Source of the DNA: Acidobacteriota bacterium
GTDB taxonomy: Bacteria > Acidobacteriota > Vicinamibacteria > Vicinamibacterales > UBA2999
NCBI GenBank assembly: GCA_009694735.1
Contig: SHUG01000021.1
Span: 1-32,255, forward strand
Direction: 5' to 3'
Length of the DNA stretch: 32,255 nucleotides
This document shows positions 23,535 through 31,109 of this stretch, piece after piece (within the stretch, counting starts at the first letter, position 1; each line of letters begins with the position of its first letter). Below the pieces are notes generated by a model. That model saw only the letters and a list, made by a program, of their open reading frames with translations. It had not been told where the DNA came from and searched no databases. The position numbers and the translations under genes are program-made.

Positions 23535-24251
23535 ATGGCACGAGTCACTCTGATCACGGGCGGCACTCGGGGCATAGGCTTCGCGCTCGCGGAAGCACTG
23601 CTTGGCAACGGCGAGCAGGTGGCTGTCACGGGTACCTCAACCGACGGCGTGATGCGGGCCGAACACGCCCTGGCGACGGCCTGCGGGGACCCCGGCCGCA
23701 TTGCCGGCATCGTCTGCGATGTTCGCGACCCGGCGTCGGCCGAGCTCGCGGTGCGGACTGCCGCGGCGCGGTTTGGTGGCCTCGACGCCCTGGTCAACAA
23801 CGCCGGTGTCGGCGTTGGCGTGCCGATCAGCGAGATGCCGCACGACGAGTGGAACCGCATCATTGGCACCAACCTCACCGGCGTGTTCAACTGCTGCAAG
23901 GCGGCCATTCCCGTGTTGCGACAGCGCGGCGGCGGCTGGATCGTGAACGTCAGCAGCCTGGCGAGCAAGAACCCTTTCATCGGCGGCGCTGCCTACTGCG
24001 CCTCGAAAGCCGGACTGAACGCTTTCAGCGAAGCGCTGATGCAGGAGCTGCGCACCGACAATATTCGCGTCACCTACGTCCTGCCTGGATCAGTGGCGAC
24101 CGGGTTCAATAACCGCGAGAGCGACGCCGGCGCGGAATGGAAGCTGCACCCAGAAGACGTGGCCCAGGCGATTGTCGACGTGCTGAACCATCAGGCGCGC
24201 AGCCTGCCCAGCCGCGTGGAGATTCGCCCATCGCGGCCGCAGAAAAACTAA
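23535..24251 (+). CDS. Short-chain dehydrogenase/reductase
   Basis: Classical SDR, 238 residues. The cofactor motif TGGTRGIG is at 8-15, NNAG follows later (LVNNAGVG), the catalytic Ser is in VNVSSLAS, and the YCASK motif provides Tyr and Lys. The residue after the second beta strand (TGTSTDG) suggests NADP rather than NAD, weakly. Substrate is unknown. The stop TAA is followed at once by GTG of the pseudokinase gene, so the two genes form an operon. Confidence 0.9.
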   Translation: MARVTLITGGTRGIGFALAEALLGNGEQVAVTGTSTDGVMRAEHALATACGDPGRIAGIVCDVRDPASAELAVRTAAARFGGLDALVNNAGVGVGVPISEMPHDEWNRIIGTNLTGVFNCCKAAIPVLRQRGGGWIVNVSSLASKNPFIGGAAYCASKAGLNAFSEALMQELRTDNIRVTYVLPGSVATGFNNRESDAGAEWKLHPEDVAQAIVDVLNHQARSLPSRVEIRPSRPQKN

Positions 24252-24779
24252 GTGATCGCCAACCGGTACGAACCACTCGAACTGGCGCCGGCGGGGGCCG
24301 CCGTCAAAGCGCGCGACATGCAAACGGCGCAGACGGTAATGCTGCGGCCAATCACGCGCCTGGACGAGCGCCTGCGCGGTCTCTTCCATCCCTCCCTCGT
24401 CACCATCTTCGACATCGTCCACGACGGCGCCGCCACGTTCGCCGCGTGTGAGTTAGTGCAGGGACGCAGCCTGCGGCTGATCATGGGCGGACAACCGTTC
24501 AACGGCCGGCGCGCGGCGGAGATTGTGGCGGAAATCGCTGATGCCGTGGCCGAGCTTCATGCGCGCGGCCTCTATCACGGCGCCATCACCATCGACACCG
24601 TGCTCCTGACCGCGAAGGGCAAGGCGAAGCTGGATCTCGTGCATGCGACCGACTCGACCGAGTGCACCGACATCGATCAGCTGCGCGGCTTGCTCGCTGC
24701 GCTGGTTGGACACGGCCGTCCTCAGTTGGATGATGCGGGATCGGCGGCCGTGCTGGCGGCCCGTCTGCGATCACAGTGA
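24252..24779 (+). CDS. Short protein-kinase-like protein (likely pseudokinase)
   Basis: The 175-residue protein follows the outline of a bacterial Ser/Thr kinase. NRYEPLELAPAGAAVKARD resembles the glycine loop region, HPSLVTIFDIVHDG the C-helix and following strand, and IADAVAELHARGLYHGAITIDTVLLTAKGKAKLDLVH the catalytic loop. The catalytic loop HRDLKPxN reads HGAITIDT and DFG reads DLV, so the catalytic Asp and metal Asp are gone; the ATP Lys is not evident, and the C-lobe stops early. It is most likely a non-catalytic binding protein or a decayed kinase. GTG 24252 abuts the SDR stop. Confidence 0.7.
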   Translation: MIANRYEPLELAPAGAAVKARDMQTAQTVMLRPITRLDERLRGLFHPSLVTIFDIVHDGAATFAACELVQGRSLRLIMGGQPFNGRRAAEIVAEIADAVAELHARGLYHGAITIDTVLLTAKGKAKLDLVHATDSTECTDIDQLRGLLAALVGHGRPQLDDAGSAAVLAARLRSQ

Positions 24780-24790
24780 GCCGTCCTTCT

Positions 24791-24820
24791 TAATCGGTGT
24801 CAATCGGTGTGAATCGGTGG
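24791..24820. repeat. Three tandem 10-bp units (AATCGGTG core)
   Basis: TAATCGGTGT, CAATCGGTGT and GAATCGGTGG fill the gap between the convergent pseudokinase and dehydratase genes. The unit resembles dispersed repeats of many bacterial genomes. Confidence 0.8.
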
Positions 24821-24821
24821 C

Positions 24822-25790
24822 CTAGCTGATCGTGAACAACCACTTCGGCAGGTCGACGTTGCCCCCGGTCACCATGGCGACCACCCGCTGACCCGGGGCT
24901 GAGGCCTTGCCGGCCATGATGGCCGCGGTCGCCGCGACGCCCGCGCCCTCGACAATCAACCGCTCTTCGGTCGCCAGGCCCTTCATCGCCCTCGCCAGGT
25001 CTTCCTCGCTGACCGTGACCACGTAGTCCACGACCTGCTGCACCAGCGGAAACGTGATGGTGCCGGCCTCGAGATTGCCGGTGAGGCCATCGGCCAGCGA
25101 CTGGCGCGGCGTGATTTCGGTGATGCGGCCCGCCTCCAGGCTCAAAGTGAATGGCGACGACGCTTCGACCTCCACGCCGACGATGGTCACGCGAGGGGCT
25201 GCAGCCTTGATCGCCAGGCCCATGCCGCTGGCGAGCCCGCCGCCACCGAGGGGGATCACGATCACGTCAAACACGGGCATGGCCTCCACGATCTCGAGGC
25301 CAATCGTGCCGGCCCCGGCAATCACGTCGGGGTGGTTGTAGGGCGATATGTAAACGCCGCCTTCCGCCTCCGCATACTCCTTGGCCTGCTTTTCCGCGAG
25401 GTCGTAGTCCTCGCACTCGCCGTGCAGCACGGCGCCGTGGCGGCGAATGGCGTTCTTCTTGGCCTCCGGCGCGCTGGCCGGTGTGAAGACGACGCAGGCC
25501 AGGCCGAGTCGCTCCGCGGCCAATGCCAGCGAGCGCCCGTGGTTGCCGGCCGAGGCGGTGACCAGCTGCGGCGACGCGCCGGGATCGCTGCCTTCCATCA
25601 GCCGCAACGCGGCGTTCAGCGCGCCGCGAATCTTGAACGAGCTGGTGAGGTTGAGCGACTCGAGTTTCAGGAAGACGTTGCCATCGGCAATCGACGACAG
25701 CCAGTGCGAGGGCAGGAGCGGTGTGGGTTGCAGGTGCGGGGCGAGGCGCCGCTTGGCCTCGTAGATGTCGAGAACGGTCGGCAGCATCAT
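24822..25790 (-). CDS. PLP-dependent serine/threonine dehydratase, catabolic type
   Basis: Fold-type II PLP enzyme that deaminates threonine or serine to 2-oxo acids. Features: the PLP lysine in LTSSFKIRGALNAA (about K53), SAGNHGRSLALAA, the phosphate-binding GGGGLASGM, and TGGNVD near the C-terminus. At 322 residues it lacks the regulatory ACT domains of IlvA, so it looks like a TdcB-type or serine racemase-like enzyme; the substrate is not proven. Its ATG (25790-25788) overlaps the stop of the receiver-domain gene as ATGA. Confidence 0.9.
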   Translation of the reverse strand: MMLPTVLDIYEAKRRLAPHLQPTPLLPSHWLSSIADGNVFLKLESLNLTSSFKIRGALNAALRLMEGSDPGASPQLVTASAGNHGRSLALAAERLGLACVVFTPASAPEAKKNAIRRHGAVLHGECEDYDLAEKQAKEYAEAEGGVYISPYNHPDVIAGAGTIGLEIVEAMPVFDVIVIPLGGGGLASGMGLAIKAAAPRVTIVGVEVEASSPFTLSLEAGRITEITPRQSLADGLTGNLEAGTITFPLVQQVVDYVVTVSEEDLARAMKGLATEERLIVEGAGVAATAAIMAGKASAPGQRVVAMVTGGNVDLPKWLFTIS

Positions 25791-26137
25791 GAGCCTTGCA
25801 ATAACTGCGGCAACTGGGTGACAAAGGCAGAGCGGGCCATCACCTGGTCGACACCAGCCTGGCGCGCCGCGCCAATCAGCTCGGTCTGCACGTGCGACAC
25901 AAACCCCAGCGTCGGCACGGCGGCGAGCGCGGGGTCGGCCTTGAGCGCGGCAACCGCTTCGAGTGGCCGCACCTTCACGCTATTGAGGTCCAGGATCACC
26001 AGCCGCGGCGCCTTGGTCCGCACCGCCTCGACAATGGCTTCGGGTGACCGCGCGAACGCGATCTCGATGCCCAGCGCCTTGGCGGCGCTCGAAATCCGCG
26101 AGGCAAACATCAGGTCGTCCACCGCAACAATGATCAC
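25787..26137 (-). CDS. Stand-alone receiver-domain protein with altered switch lysine
   Basis: The 116-residue protein is a CheY-like receiver with no output domain. VDD (6-8) provides the acidic pocket, D50 (VILDLNS) the phosphorylation site and S81 the Thr/Ser switch. The conserved Lys (normally KP after strand 5) is replaced by R102 in VMARSAF, so phosphorylation may be altered. GTG 26137 is preceded 6 nt upstream by TACGAT. The stop overlaps the start of the dehydratase as ATGA, an odd pairing of signalling and amino-acid catabolism. Confidence 0.8.
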   Translation of the reverse strand: MIIVAVDDLMFASRISSAAKALGIEIAFARSPEAIVEAVRTKAPRLVILDLNSVKVRPLEAVAALKADPALAAVPTLGFVSHVQTELIGAARQAGVDQVMARSAFVTQLPQLLQGS

Positions 26138-26141
26138 GCTA

Positions 26142-26193
26142 GTATCGTAGCGAAACGCCGCTCAAACCAACAAGACGATACGCGTCGTTTCGC
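26142..26193. promoter_or_regulatory. Crossed inverted repeats (A-B-A'-B') upstream of the receiver gene
   Basis: GTATCGT (26142-26148) is inverse to ACGATAC (26175-26181), and GCGAAACG (26150-26157) is inverse to CGTTTCGC (26186-26193). The order A-B-A'-B' would make a pseudoknot if transcribed, or nested operators if not. Confidence 0.35.
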
Positions 26194-26227
26194 CAGGCAG
26201 CGTTGTTTTGCCCCGCTCCGCGGGGCG

Positions 26228-26269
26228 AGACATCTTCTAAGGTTACGATGGTGGTCTTAGAAGATGTCT
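26228..26269 (+). promoter_or_regulatory. 14-bp inverted repeat covering the MBL gene start
   Basis: AGACATCTTCTAAG (26228-26241) and CTTAGAAGATGTCT (26256-26269) are perfect inverses with a 14-nt spacer. The right arm contains the ATG (26264-26266); the spacer contains TACGAT (26244-26249), a -10-like box. It may act as an operator around the promoter or as a hairpin hiding the start. Confidence 0.6.
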
Positions 26270-26935
26270 AGCTCATTGATTATCGGGACGGCGGCGGCAG
26301 GGCCATTTCAGAAGAACGGGTATGTGCTCGGCTGCGAGCGCACGAAGGAGGCGGTTTACATCGATCCTGGCGACGAAGTGGCGCAGTTGCTCGGTTTCAT
26401 CGCCGAGCAGGGTCTCACCGTCACCCACATCCTGCTGACGCATGCCCACGTCGATCACGTGTCAGGCGTCGCCGAGGCCAAGCGAACACTTCATGCGCCG
26501 ATCTGTCTGCACCGGGCCGACCAGTCGTTGTACGACAACGCCGCCCGGCAGGGCGCGATGTTCGGGATCCAGGTGGAGCAACCGCCGCCCGTCGATCGCT
26601 ACTACGAGGCGGCCGCTCCGCTGACCTTCGGTGACTACGCTGTGGAGGTGCATCACACGCCTGGTCATGCACCGGGCGGCGTGTGCCTGGCCGTGTCGAA
26701 GGCCGGCGAGACGGCGCCGCCGGCGCTCTTTGCCGGTGACAACCTGTTTGCCGGCTCCATCGGCCGCACCGACCTGCCGGGCGGCGACTACGAGGTGCTG
26801 ATGAAGGCCATCACGGAAGTACTGTTCGCCTTTCCGGATGAGTCGATCGTCTATTCCGGCCATGGGCATGAAACGACCATTGGCCGCGAGCGCCGGACTA
26901 ACCCGTTTGTTCTGGAGTATCTGGCGGCACGATAG
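26264..26935 (+). CDS. MBL-fold metallohydrolase (glyoxalase II / YcbL-like)
   Basis: Zinc motif THAHVDH at residues 59-65 (H60, H62, D64, H65), distal His in TPGHAPGG, Asp in AGDNLFAGSIGRTDLPGG and His in SGHGHET. GSIGRTDLPGG is typical of the YcbL branch of glyoxalase II-like enzymes, which hydrolyse thioesters. 223 residues is normal. It stands alone and is divergent from the receiver gene; its start codon lies inside an inverted repeat. Confidence 0.9.
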   Translation: MSSSLIIGTAAAGPFQKNGYVLGCERTKEAVYIDPGDEVAQLLGFIAEQGLTVTHILLTHAHVDHVSGVAEAKRTLHAPICLHRADQSLYDNAARQGAMFGIQVEQPPPVDRYYEAAAPLTFGDYAVEVHHTPGHAPGGVCLAVSKAGETAPPALFAGDNLFAGSIGRTDLPGGDYEVLMKAITEVLFAFPDESIVYSGHGHETTIGRERRTNPFVLEYLAAR

Positions 26936-27039
26936 GGCCAACCTTCCGCCTTCGCGTCTGGCTGTTGTTCGCCGTCCCTGCTCGGACCGTGCGTCTCGTA
27001 CTCATCCGCCTCATCTTTCGTTGGCAATACGAGCCGTCT

Positions 27040-27107
27040 GTTGCGCGTATGTGTTCCAAGAGCCCCTACGCGCAAGTATATTTGCGTATATGCTTCCATG
27101 TTGCGCC
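27040..27107. other. AT-richer segment upstream of the Fic remnant
   Basis: Base composition drops relative to the surroundings. Near-repeats TTGCGCGTATGTGTTCC and TTGCGTATATGCTTCC occur, with a CGCAA-N6-TTGCG symmetry. It looks like the old promoter region of a foreign gene. No complete gene is visible between 26936 and 27110. Confidence 0.45.
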
Positions 27108-27110
27108 TAA

Positions 27111-27952
27111 ACGTGCTGTAACAAGCCAGTCGGCTACCAACGGGAATTCCTCAACGCCTACCGGCCCGGAGAGACGTACTACCTTCCGGAGGGCACGCGC
27201 GCGCACCTTGCCGAGATAGGCGCGAGACCAGTGAGCGGACAGGAGCCAGCGGGGACTTACGCGCGGCAGATCCTGAGCCGACTTCTGATCGACCTGTCAT
27301 GGAATTCGAGTCGTCTTGAAGGGAACACCTACTCACTGCTCGACACAAAGCGGCTGATTGAGTTCGGTCAAGAGGCGGAGGGCAGCGACTAGCGACTGCC
27401 GCGGCGATTAAAGATCCTTTTGAGCAATCGTTGTTCGTGATGGTGCAGCTGCCGTACCTGCAGCCGTTTGACGATGTGAACAAGCACGTGTCACGAATGG
27501 CGGCAAACATTCCGTTCATCAGAGCAAACCTCTCGCCCCTCTCATTCACGGATCTGCCGCGCGGGCTGTATGCGCACGCTATTCTCGGGGTCTACGAGCT
27601 CAATCGGATCGAACTCCTCCGGGATGTATTCACCTGGTCGTACGAGCGTTCGGCCGAGCGCTATGCTGCCGTGCGGCAGTCTCTCGGCGAGCCCGATCCG
27701 TTCCGGCTACGGCATCGAGACGCGCTGCGCGCCGTGGTCGCGGAGGTTGTGCTGAGGCGTATGGACCGAAAGACCGCCGCTGCCCACATCGGATCGTGGG
27801 CGACGACGCATCTGGACGATAGCGATCGGGCAACATTTCGTGAGGTCGCGGAGACCGAGCTGCTTGGCCTTCATGAGGGCAACTTTGCGCGCTACCCGAT
27901 CAGGCCAGGGGAGTTTAAGGCATGGCAGGAGATCTGGAGCTCGCGCGGCTGA
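27111..27952 (+). pseudogene. Fic-family gene, internally deleted and frameshifted
   Basis: Two frames carry parts of one Fic-family protein. From about 27123 the frame reads VGYQREFLNAYRPGETYYLP and so on to TYARQILSRLLIDLSWNSSR with LEGNTYSLLDT, including the SSRLEGN inhibitory-helix motif, and stops at TAG 27390. From 27392 another frame reads ATAAAIKDPFEQSLFVMVQL, then PYLQPFDDVNKHVSRMAANI, the Fic-loop-like segment, and continues to TGA 27952. Family members have a longer stretch between these, so an internal deletion with a frame change joined them; no start codon remains in frame after the TAA at 27108. Fic proteins AMPylate targets; this copy is almost surely inactive. Confidence 0.85.
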
Positions 27953-28256
27953 CGCTCCCTTGGGACTCCGCGTTCACCACGAACTCCACGCGCCCCACGG
28001 TCAGCTTGTCGCCATCCGCCAGCGTGGCCCGGGCGACCTTCTGGCCGTTGACGAACGTGCCGTTCGTGCTGCCGAGATCCTCGAGCAGCAGTTCGTTCGC
28101 CTCGCTCAGTGTCAGGCGGCAATGCACTCGCGATACCAGCGCGGCATCGACGACGAAGTCGACGCCCGGTGCGCGTCCGATCGTCTTCAACGTGCCCGGC
28201 AGCAGGCGAAATATCAACTGAGCATCGACAGGGTCGATCGATTGAAGCGTCCACAT
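27915..28256 (-). CDS. FHA-domain protein
   Basis: A single forkhead-associated domain fills the protein: TIGRAPGVDF (GR), VSRVHCRLTL (SRxH), then LLEDLGSTNGTFVNGQKV (NGTxVNG). FHA domains bind phosphothreonine peptides, often from bacterial Ser/Thr kinases. At 113 residues it has no other domain. The last 12 residues overlap antisense the end of the Fic remnant and appear unstructured, so the original 3' end may have been altered by that insertion. The cytochrome gene lies upstream on the same strand (54 bp gap). Confidence 0.87.
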   Translation of the reverse strand: MWTLQSIDPVDAQLIFRLLPGTLKTIGRAPGVDFVVDAALVSRVHCRLTLSEANELLLEDLGSTNGTFVNGQKVARATLADGDKLTVGRVEFVVNAESQGSVSRASSRSPAMP

Positions 28257-28310
28257 GTGATCGGTGCCACCAGTGTAAACGACTCGGCGCTCAAGAAGGC
28301 GGACGCCAGA

Positions 28311-28754
28311 TTACGGCGGGGGCTTGCGGCCGTAGCCAGGCCGATAGTGTTTGTGGCACGACGTGCAGGATTCCATGAGCCGATCGCTGAGCGCCGCGAT
28401 CGCCTCCACGTTCTTGGTCTTGGCCGCCTTCACGGCTGCCGCGCCGGCATCGAGCATCAGCTTGGCGTCGGCCATCCACTGCTTCTGGTCGCGAGCCCGT
28501 CCGGGCAGCATCAGGAGGTTGGCCGACTCGGCGACCATCAGGGCCTGGCCCTCGACGACCGTCCACTCGGCGTCGGTCTTCGGTGCGCGCGACTCGATGT
28601 AGAACAGTGCATCAGACGCGGGGTAGATGATCTTCACCATGAGCTCGCTCATCGTGCCGACGTTGCGCGTGGGCGGCCGGTCGGAGGCCGGCTGCTTCGG
28701 CGCCTGCGCCAGTGCCGTCGCGCCGACCAGGAAGAGAAGGGCCAGGATCTTCAT
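28311..28754 (-). CDS. Cytochrome c'-like periplasmic protein
   Basis: A signal peptide (MKILALLFLVGATALAQA) precedes a helical domain with a single haem motif CTSCH (130-134) close to the C-terminus, the class II (c') arrangement. ATG 28754 is chosen because it gives the clean signal peptide; a longer frame from 28886 would add 44 non-signal residues. It should carry one haem c and take part in electron transfer or gas binding in the periplasm. TAGACT lies 8 nt before the ATG. It is divergent from the DUF3089 gene (60-bp gap). Confidence 0.85.
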   Translation of the reverse strand: MKILALLFLVGATALAQAPKQPASDRPPTRNVGTMSELMVKIIYPASDALFYIESRAPKTDAEWTVVEGQALMVAESANLLMLPGRARDQKQWMADAKLMLDAGAAAVKAAKTKNVEAIAALSDRLMESCTSCHKHYRPGYGRKPPP

Positions 28755-28814
28755 GTCGCGGAAGTCTAACACCGCCAGAAATGCATTAACATCCGCGGTG
28801 AAACGGAGGCTCAT

Positions 28815-30005
28815 GTGATTGGACGGTCGCTCTTCGCCTTGGTCGTGTTCGGCAGCCTGGCCACATCCAGTTCCCTGGGCGCGCAAGCGCCGGCGGCCCA
28901 GTCACCCGCATCTGCCGCGGTGACGCCCAACGATTACACCGACGACAAGACATGGCTGTGCCGGCCAGGCCGCAAGGGCGATGCCTGCGACATTGACCTC
29001 ACCACGACGGTGGTGGCGGCCGATGGCACCATGACGCGCGAAACGTCGGCGGCCGATCCGAAAGCGCCGATCGACTGCTTCTACGTGTATCCGACGATTT
29101 CCACCGATCCCACCGACAACAGCGACATGAACGCCGACCCGGCAGAGCTCAACGTGATCGCGCAGCAGTTCGCGCGCTTCGCCTCGAAGTGCCGACCCTT
29201 CGCGCCGCTGTACCGCCAACTTACGCTTACGGGACTTCGCAAGCAGCTGTCCGGACCGCGCTTCGAGTTTGGGAAGGGCGTGCAATACGACGATGTCCGC
29301 GATGCATGGCGGTCGTACCTGCAGCGCGACAACCAGGGCCGCGGAATCGTGCTCGTCAGCCACTCGCAGGGCGCGTTCATCCTGACCGAGTTGATGCGCC
29401 ATGAGATTGAAGGCAAGCCGGTGCAGAAGCAGTTGGTCTCGGCGCTGATTCTCGGCGCGACGCTCGAAGTGCCAACCGGCAAGGACGTGGGCGGCGCCCT
29501 CAAGGTAATTCCGCTGTGCCGAAAGCCGGGTCAAATCGGCTGCGTCGTGAACTATTCAGCGTTCCGGTCCGACGTGCCGCCGCCAGCCAACACGCGGTTC
29601 GGCAAGGCCGCCGGGGCCGGCATGTCCGGCTCCTGCACCAATCCGGTCACGCTCGGCGAGGGCAGTGCGCCCCTGCGCGCCTACCTGGCCACTGCAGGCC
29701 GGACCATCACCGGCACGACCGCCACCAAGCCGTGGGTGACTGACAAGACCGTCGATACGCCATTCGTGAGCGTGCCAGGTTTGCTGACAGCGAAGTGCGC
29801 TTCCAACGAACACGCGACCTACCTGGAGATCACCGTCCACGGCGACCCGGCCGATCCGCGCGTCGACGACATCGTTGGCGACCTGGGCATGCGCGCGAAG
29901 CCACTCGCCGATTGGGGTCTGCACCTGGTCGACGTCAACCTCGCGATGGGAAATCTGCTCGACTTGGTGGCGCAGCAGACCAAGACCTATCTCGCGCGCC
30001 GTTAG
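28815..30005 (+). CDS. DUF3089-family secreted alpha/beta-hydrolase-like protein
   Basis: A signal peptide (to about residue 23) precedes DUF3089 hallmarks: FYVYPTISTDPTDNSDMNAD, YDDVRDAWRSYL, the nucleophile elbow VLVSHSQGAF and LILGATLEVP. The fold is alpha/beta hydrolase with Ser as the probable nucleophile; the substrate is unknown. GTG 28815 is chosen: GGAGG is 5 nt upstream, and the ATG two bases earlier (28813) runs into TGA. The 396-residue length fits. The PqiA-like gene follows 32 bp later. Confidence 0.88.
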   Translation: MIGRSLFALVVFGSLATSSSLGAQAPAAQSPASAAVTPNDYTDDKTWLCRPGRKGDACDIDLTTTVVAADGTMTRETSAADPKAPIDCFYVYPTISTDPTDNSDMNADPAELNVIAQQFARFASKCRPFAPLYRQLTLTGLRKQLSGPRFEFGKGVQYDDVRDAWRSYLQRDNQGRGIVLVSHSQGAFILTELMRHEIEGKPVQKQLVSALILGATLEVPTGKDVGGALKVIPLCRKPGQIGCVVNYSAFRSDVPPPANTRFGKAAGAGMSGSCTNPVTLGEGSAPLRAYLATAGRTITGTTATKPWVTDKTVDTPFVSVPGLLTAKCASNEHATYLEITVHGDPADPRVDDIVGDLGMRAKPLADWGLHLVDVNLAMGNLLDLVAQQTKTYLARR

Positions 30006-30025
30006 CGTGCCGCGCGCCATTCTGC

Positions 30026-30031
30026 TAGATT
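30026..30031 (+). promoter_or_regulatory. -10-like box 6 nt before the PqiA-like start
   Basis: TAGATT is followed by 6 nt and ATG 30038, consistent with a leaderless transcript separate from the DUF3089 gene. Confidence 0.4.
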
Positions 30032-30037
30032 GCTCGC

Positions 30038-30535
30038 ATGACGACTCGCAACATGGTGGCGGTTGGCCTGACCCTGGTTTCTCTCGGGCTGCTCATCCCG
30101 GGGCTGTGGCAACCGGCGCTGACCATCGTCGCGTCGGTCCCCTTCGGCAACAAGCCCATGGAGATCTTTCGCCAGACGCAGAACGTCGTGCAGGCGGTGC
30201 GCAGCCTCTACGAGTCGGGGAATTATTTTGTTTCGGGTCTGGTGCTGCTGTTCAGCATCATCGTCCCGTTCATCAAGGCGGCGATGCTCGGGGTGATCCT
30301 GGCGACCAAGGCGCCCGGGCCCAGGTATCGGCTCTACCTGTTCGTGCGGTCGCTCAGCAAGTGGGCGATGGCCGATGTGTTCGCCGTTGGCGTCTTCATT
30401 GCGTTCCTGGCGTCGAAGGCCACCGACAATCTCGACGCGATCATCGGGTCTGGTTTCTACTATTTTGTCGGCTACTGCCTGCTGTCGAACGTGGCGTTCC
30501 AGTTCCTCCACGTGCCGGTGCCTGAAACGAATTAG
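30038..30535 (+). CDS. PqiA/LetA-like integral membrane protein (single domain)
   Basis: Four hydrophobic helices are visible (about 7-32, 63-88, 105-127 and 135-155). The segment RSLSKWAMADVFAVGVFIAF matches the KWxMxDVF signature of paraquat-inducible protein A. PqiA/LetA proteins act with MCE proteins in lipid transport between membranes; this is a half-size copy (165 residues) without the zinc-ribbon Cys motifs of full PqiA. No MCE gene (pqiB/mlaD) is nearby. Confidence 0.8.
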   Translation: MTTRNMVAVGLTLVSLGLLIPGLWQPALTIVASVPFGNKPMEIFRQTQNVVQAVRSLYESGNYFVSGLVLLFSIIVPFIKAAMLGVILATKAPGPRYRLYLFVRSLSKWAMADVFAVGVFIAFLASKATDNLDAIIGSGFYYFVGYCLLSNVAFQFLHVPVPETN

Positions 30536-30546
30536 CCTCTGTGGCT

Positions 30547-31104
30547 TTACTTCGGTTCGTAATATTTTCTGTACCGGCCGCGACGGAACAGGAACCCGCC
30601 GAGCGGGCCGCCCCAGTCGAGCACGTAGTGCATCAAGCCCAGGTCCATCAGCTCGATCAGGTTGCCGTCGCAATCTTTCGCGAAGAAGAACGTGTGACCG
30701 CGTGGTGACTTCTCGGGCTTCGACACCACCTCTACGCCCTTGCTGACCAGGTAGTCGTACCACTTCTGCGTGTTGCGCACGTTGAGGCTGAAGTGGGTGA
30801 GGCCGACGCGGTTCCACGGGCCCTGCTCGAGCGGCTGCTGCGGCTGAAATTCGAAGATCTCCAGCACGGCGCCACCCGGCACGCGGATCCATCCGATCTT
30901 GCAGCTGGGCTCAGGCGCGCCAGCCCTGATCGACGCGCCGGGTGCCGGAGTCGAAGGGTCGACGCCGAAGAAGCTGCGCACGCGATCGGACGGCGTGTCG
31001 GAGACGCCGACGAGCGGGCAGCCGAAGACCTCCCAGTAGAAGCGGACGAAGGCGTTGAAGTCGCGAACGGTGATGCCGACGTGGCTGAACGAGCGCGCTC
31101 TCAT
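30547..31104 (-). CDS. VOC-superfamily (glyoxalase/dioxygenase-like) protein
   Basis: Two beta-alpha-beta-beta-beta modules are visible: FSHVGITVRDFNAFVRFYWE with GGAVLEIFEF, then THFSLNVRNTQKWYDYLVSK with FFAKDCDGNLIELMD. Metal ligands would be H8, E in LEIF, H in THFS and E in LIELMD. Substrate unknown; glyoxalase I, dioxygenase and epimerase are all possible. It starts 5 bp after the RsmH-like stop, so the two are in one operon. The C-terminus is basic and aromatic (RRGRYRKYYEPK). Confidence 0.85.
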   Translation of the reverse strand: MRARSFSHVGITVRDFNAFVRFYWEVFGCPLVGVSDTPSDRVRSFFGVDPSTPAPGASIRAGAPEPSCKIGWIRVPGGAVLEIFEFQPQQPLEQGPWNRVGLTHFSLNVRNTQKWYDYLVSKGVEVVSKPEKSPRGHTFFFAKDCDGNLIELMDLGLMHYVLDWGGPLGGFLFRRGRYRKYYEPK

Positions 31105-31109
31105 GAGTG

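Noticed and set aside
26210-26226. GC hairpin as terminator
   Set aside because: On the plus strand no U-run follows the stem; on the minus strand it is followed by A residues.
28813-28815. ATG as start of the DUF3089 gene
   Set aside because: The next codon is TGA; GTG 28815 in the long frame is the real candidate.
28755-28886. N-terminal extension of the cytochrome gene
   Set aside because: It would bury the signal peptide behind 44 unrelated residues and extend into the DUF3089 start region.
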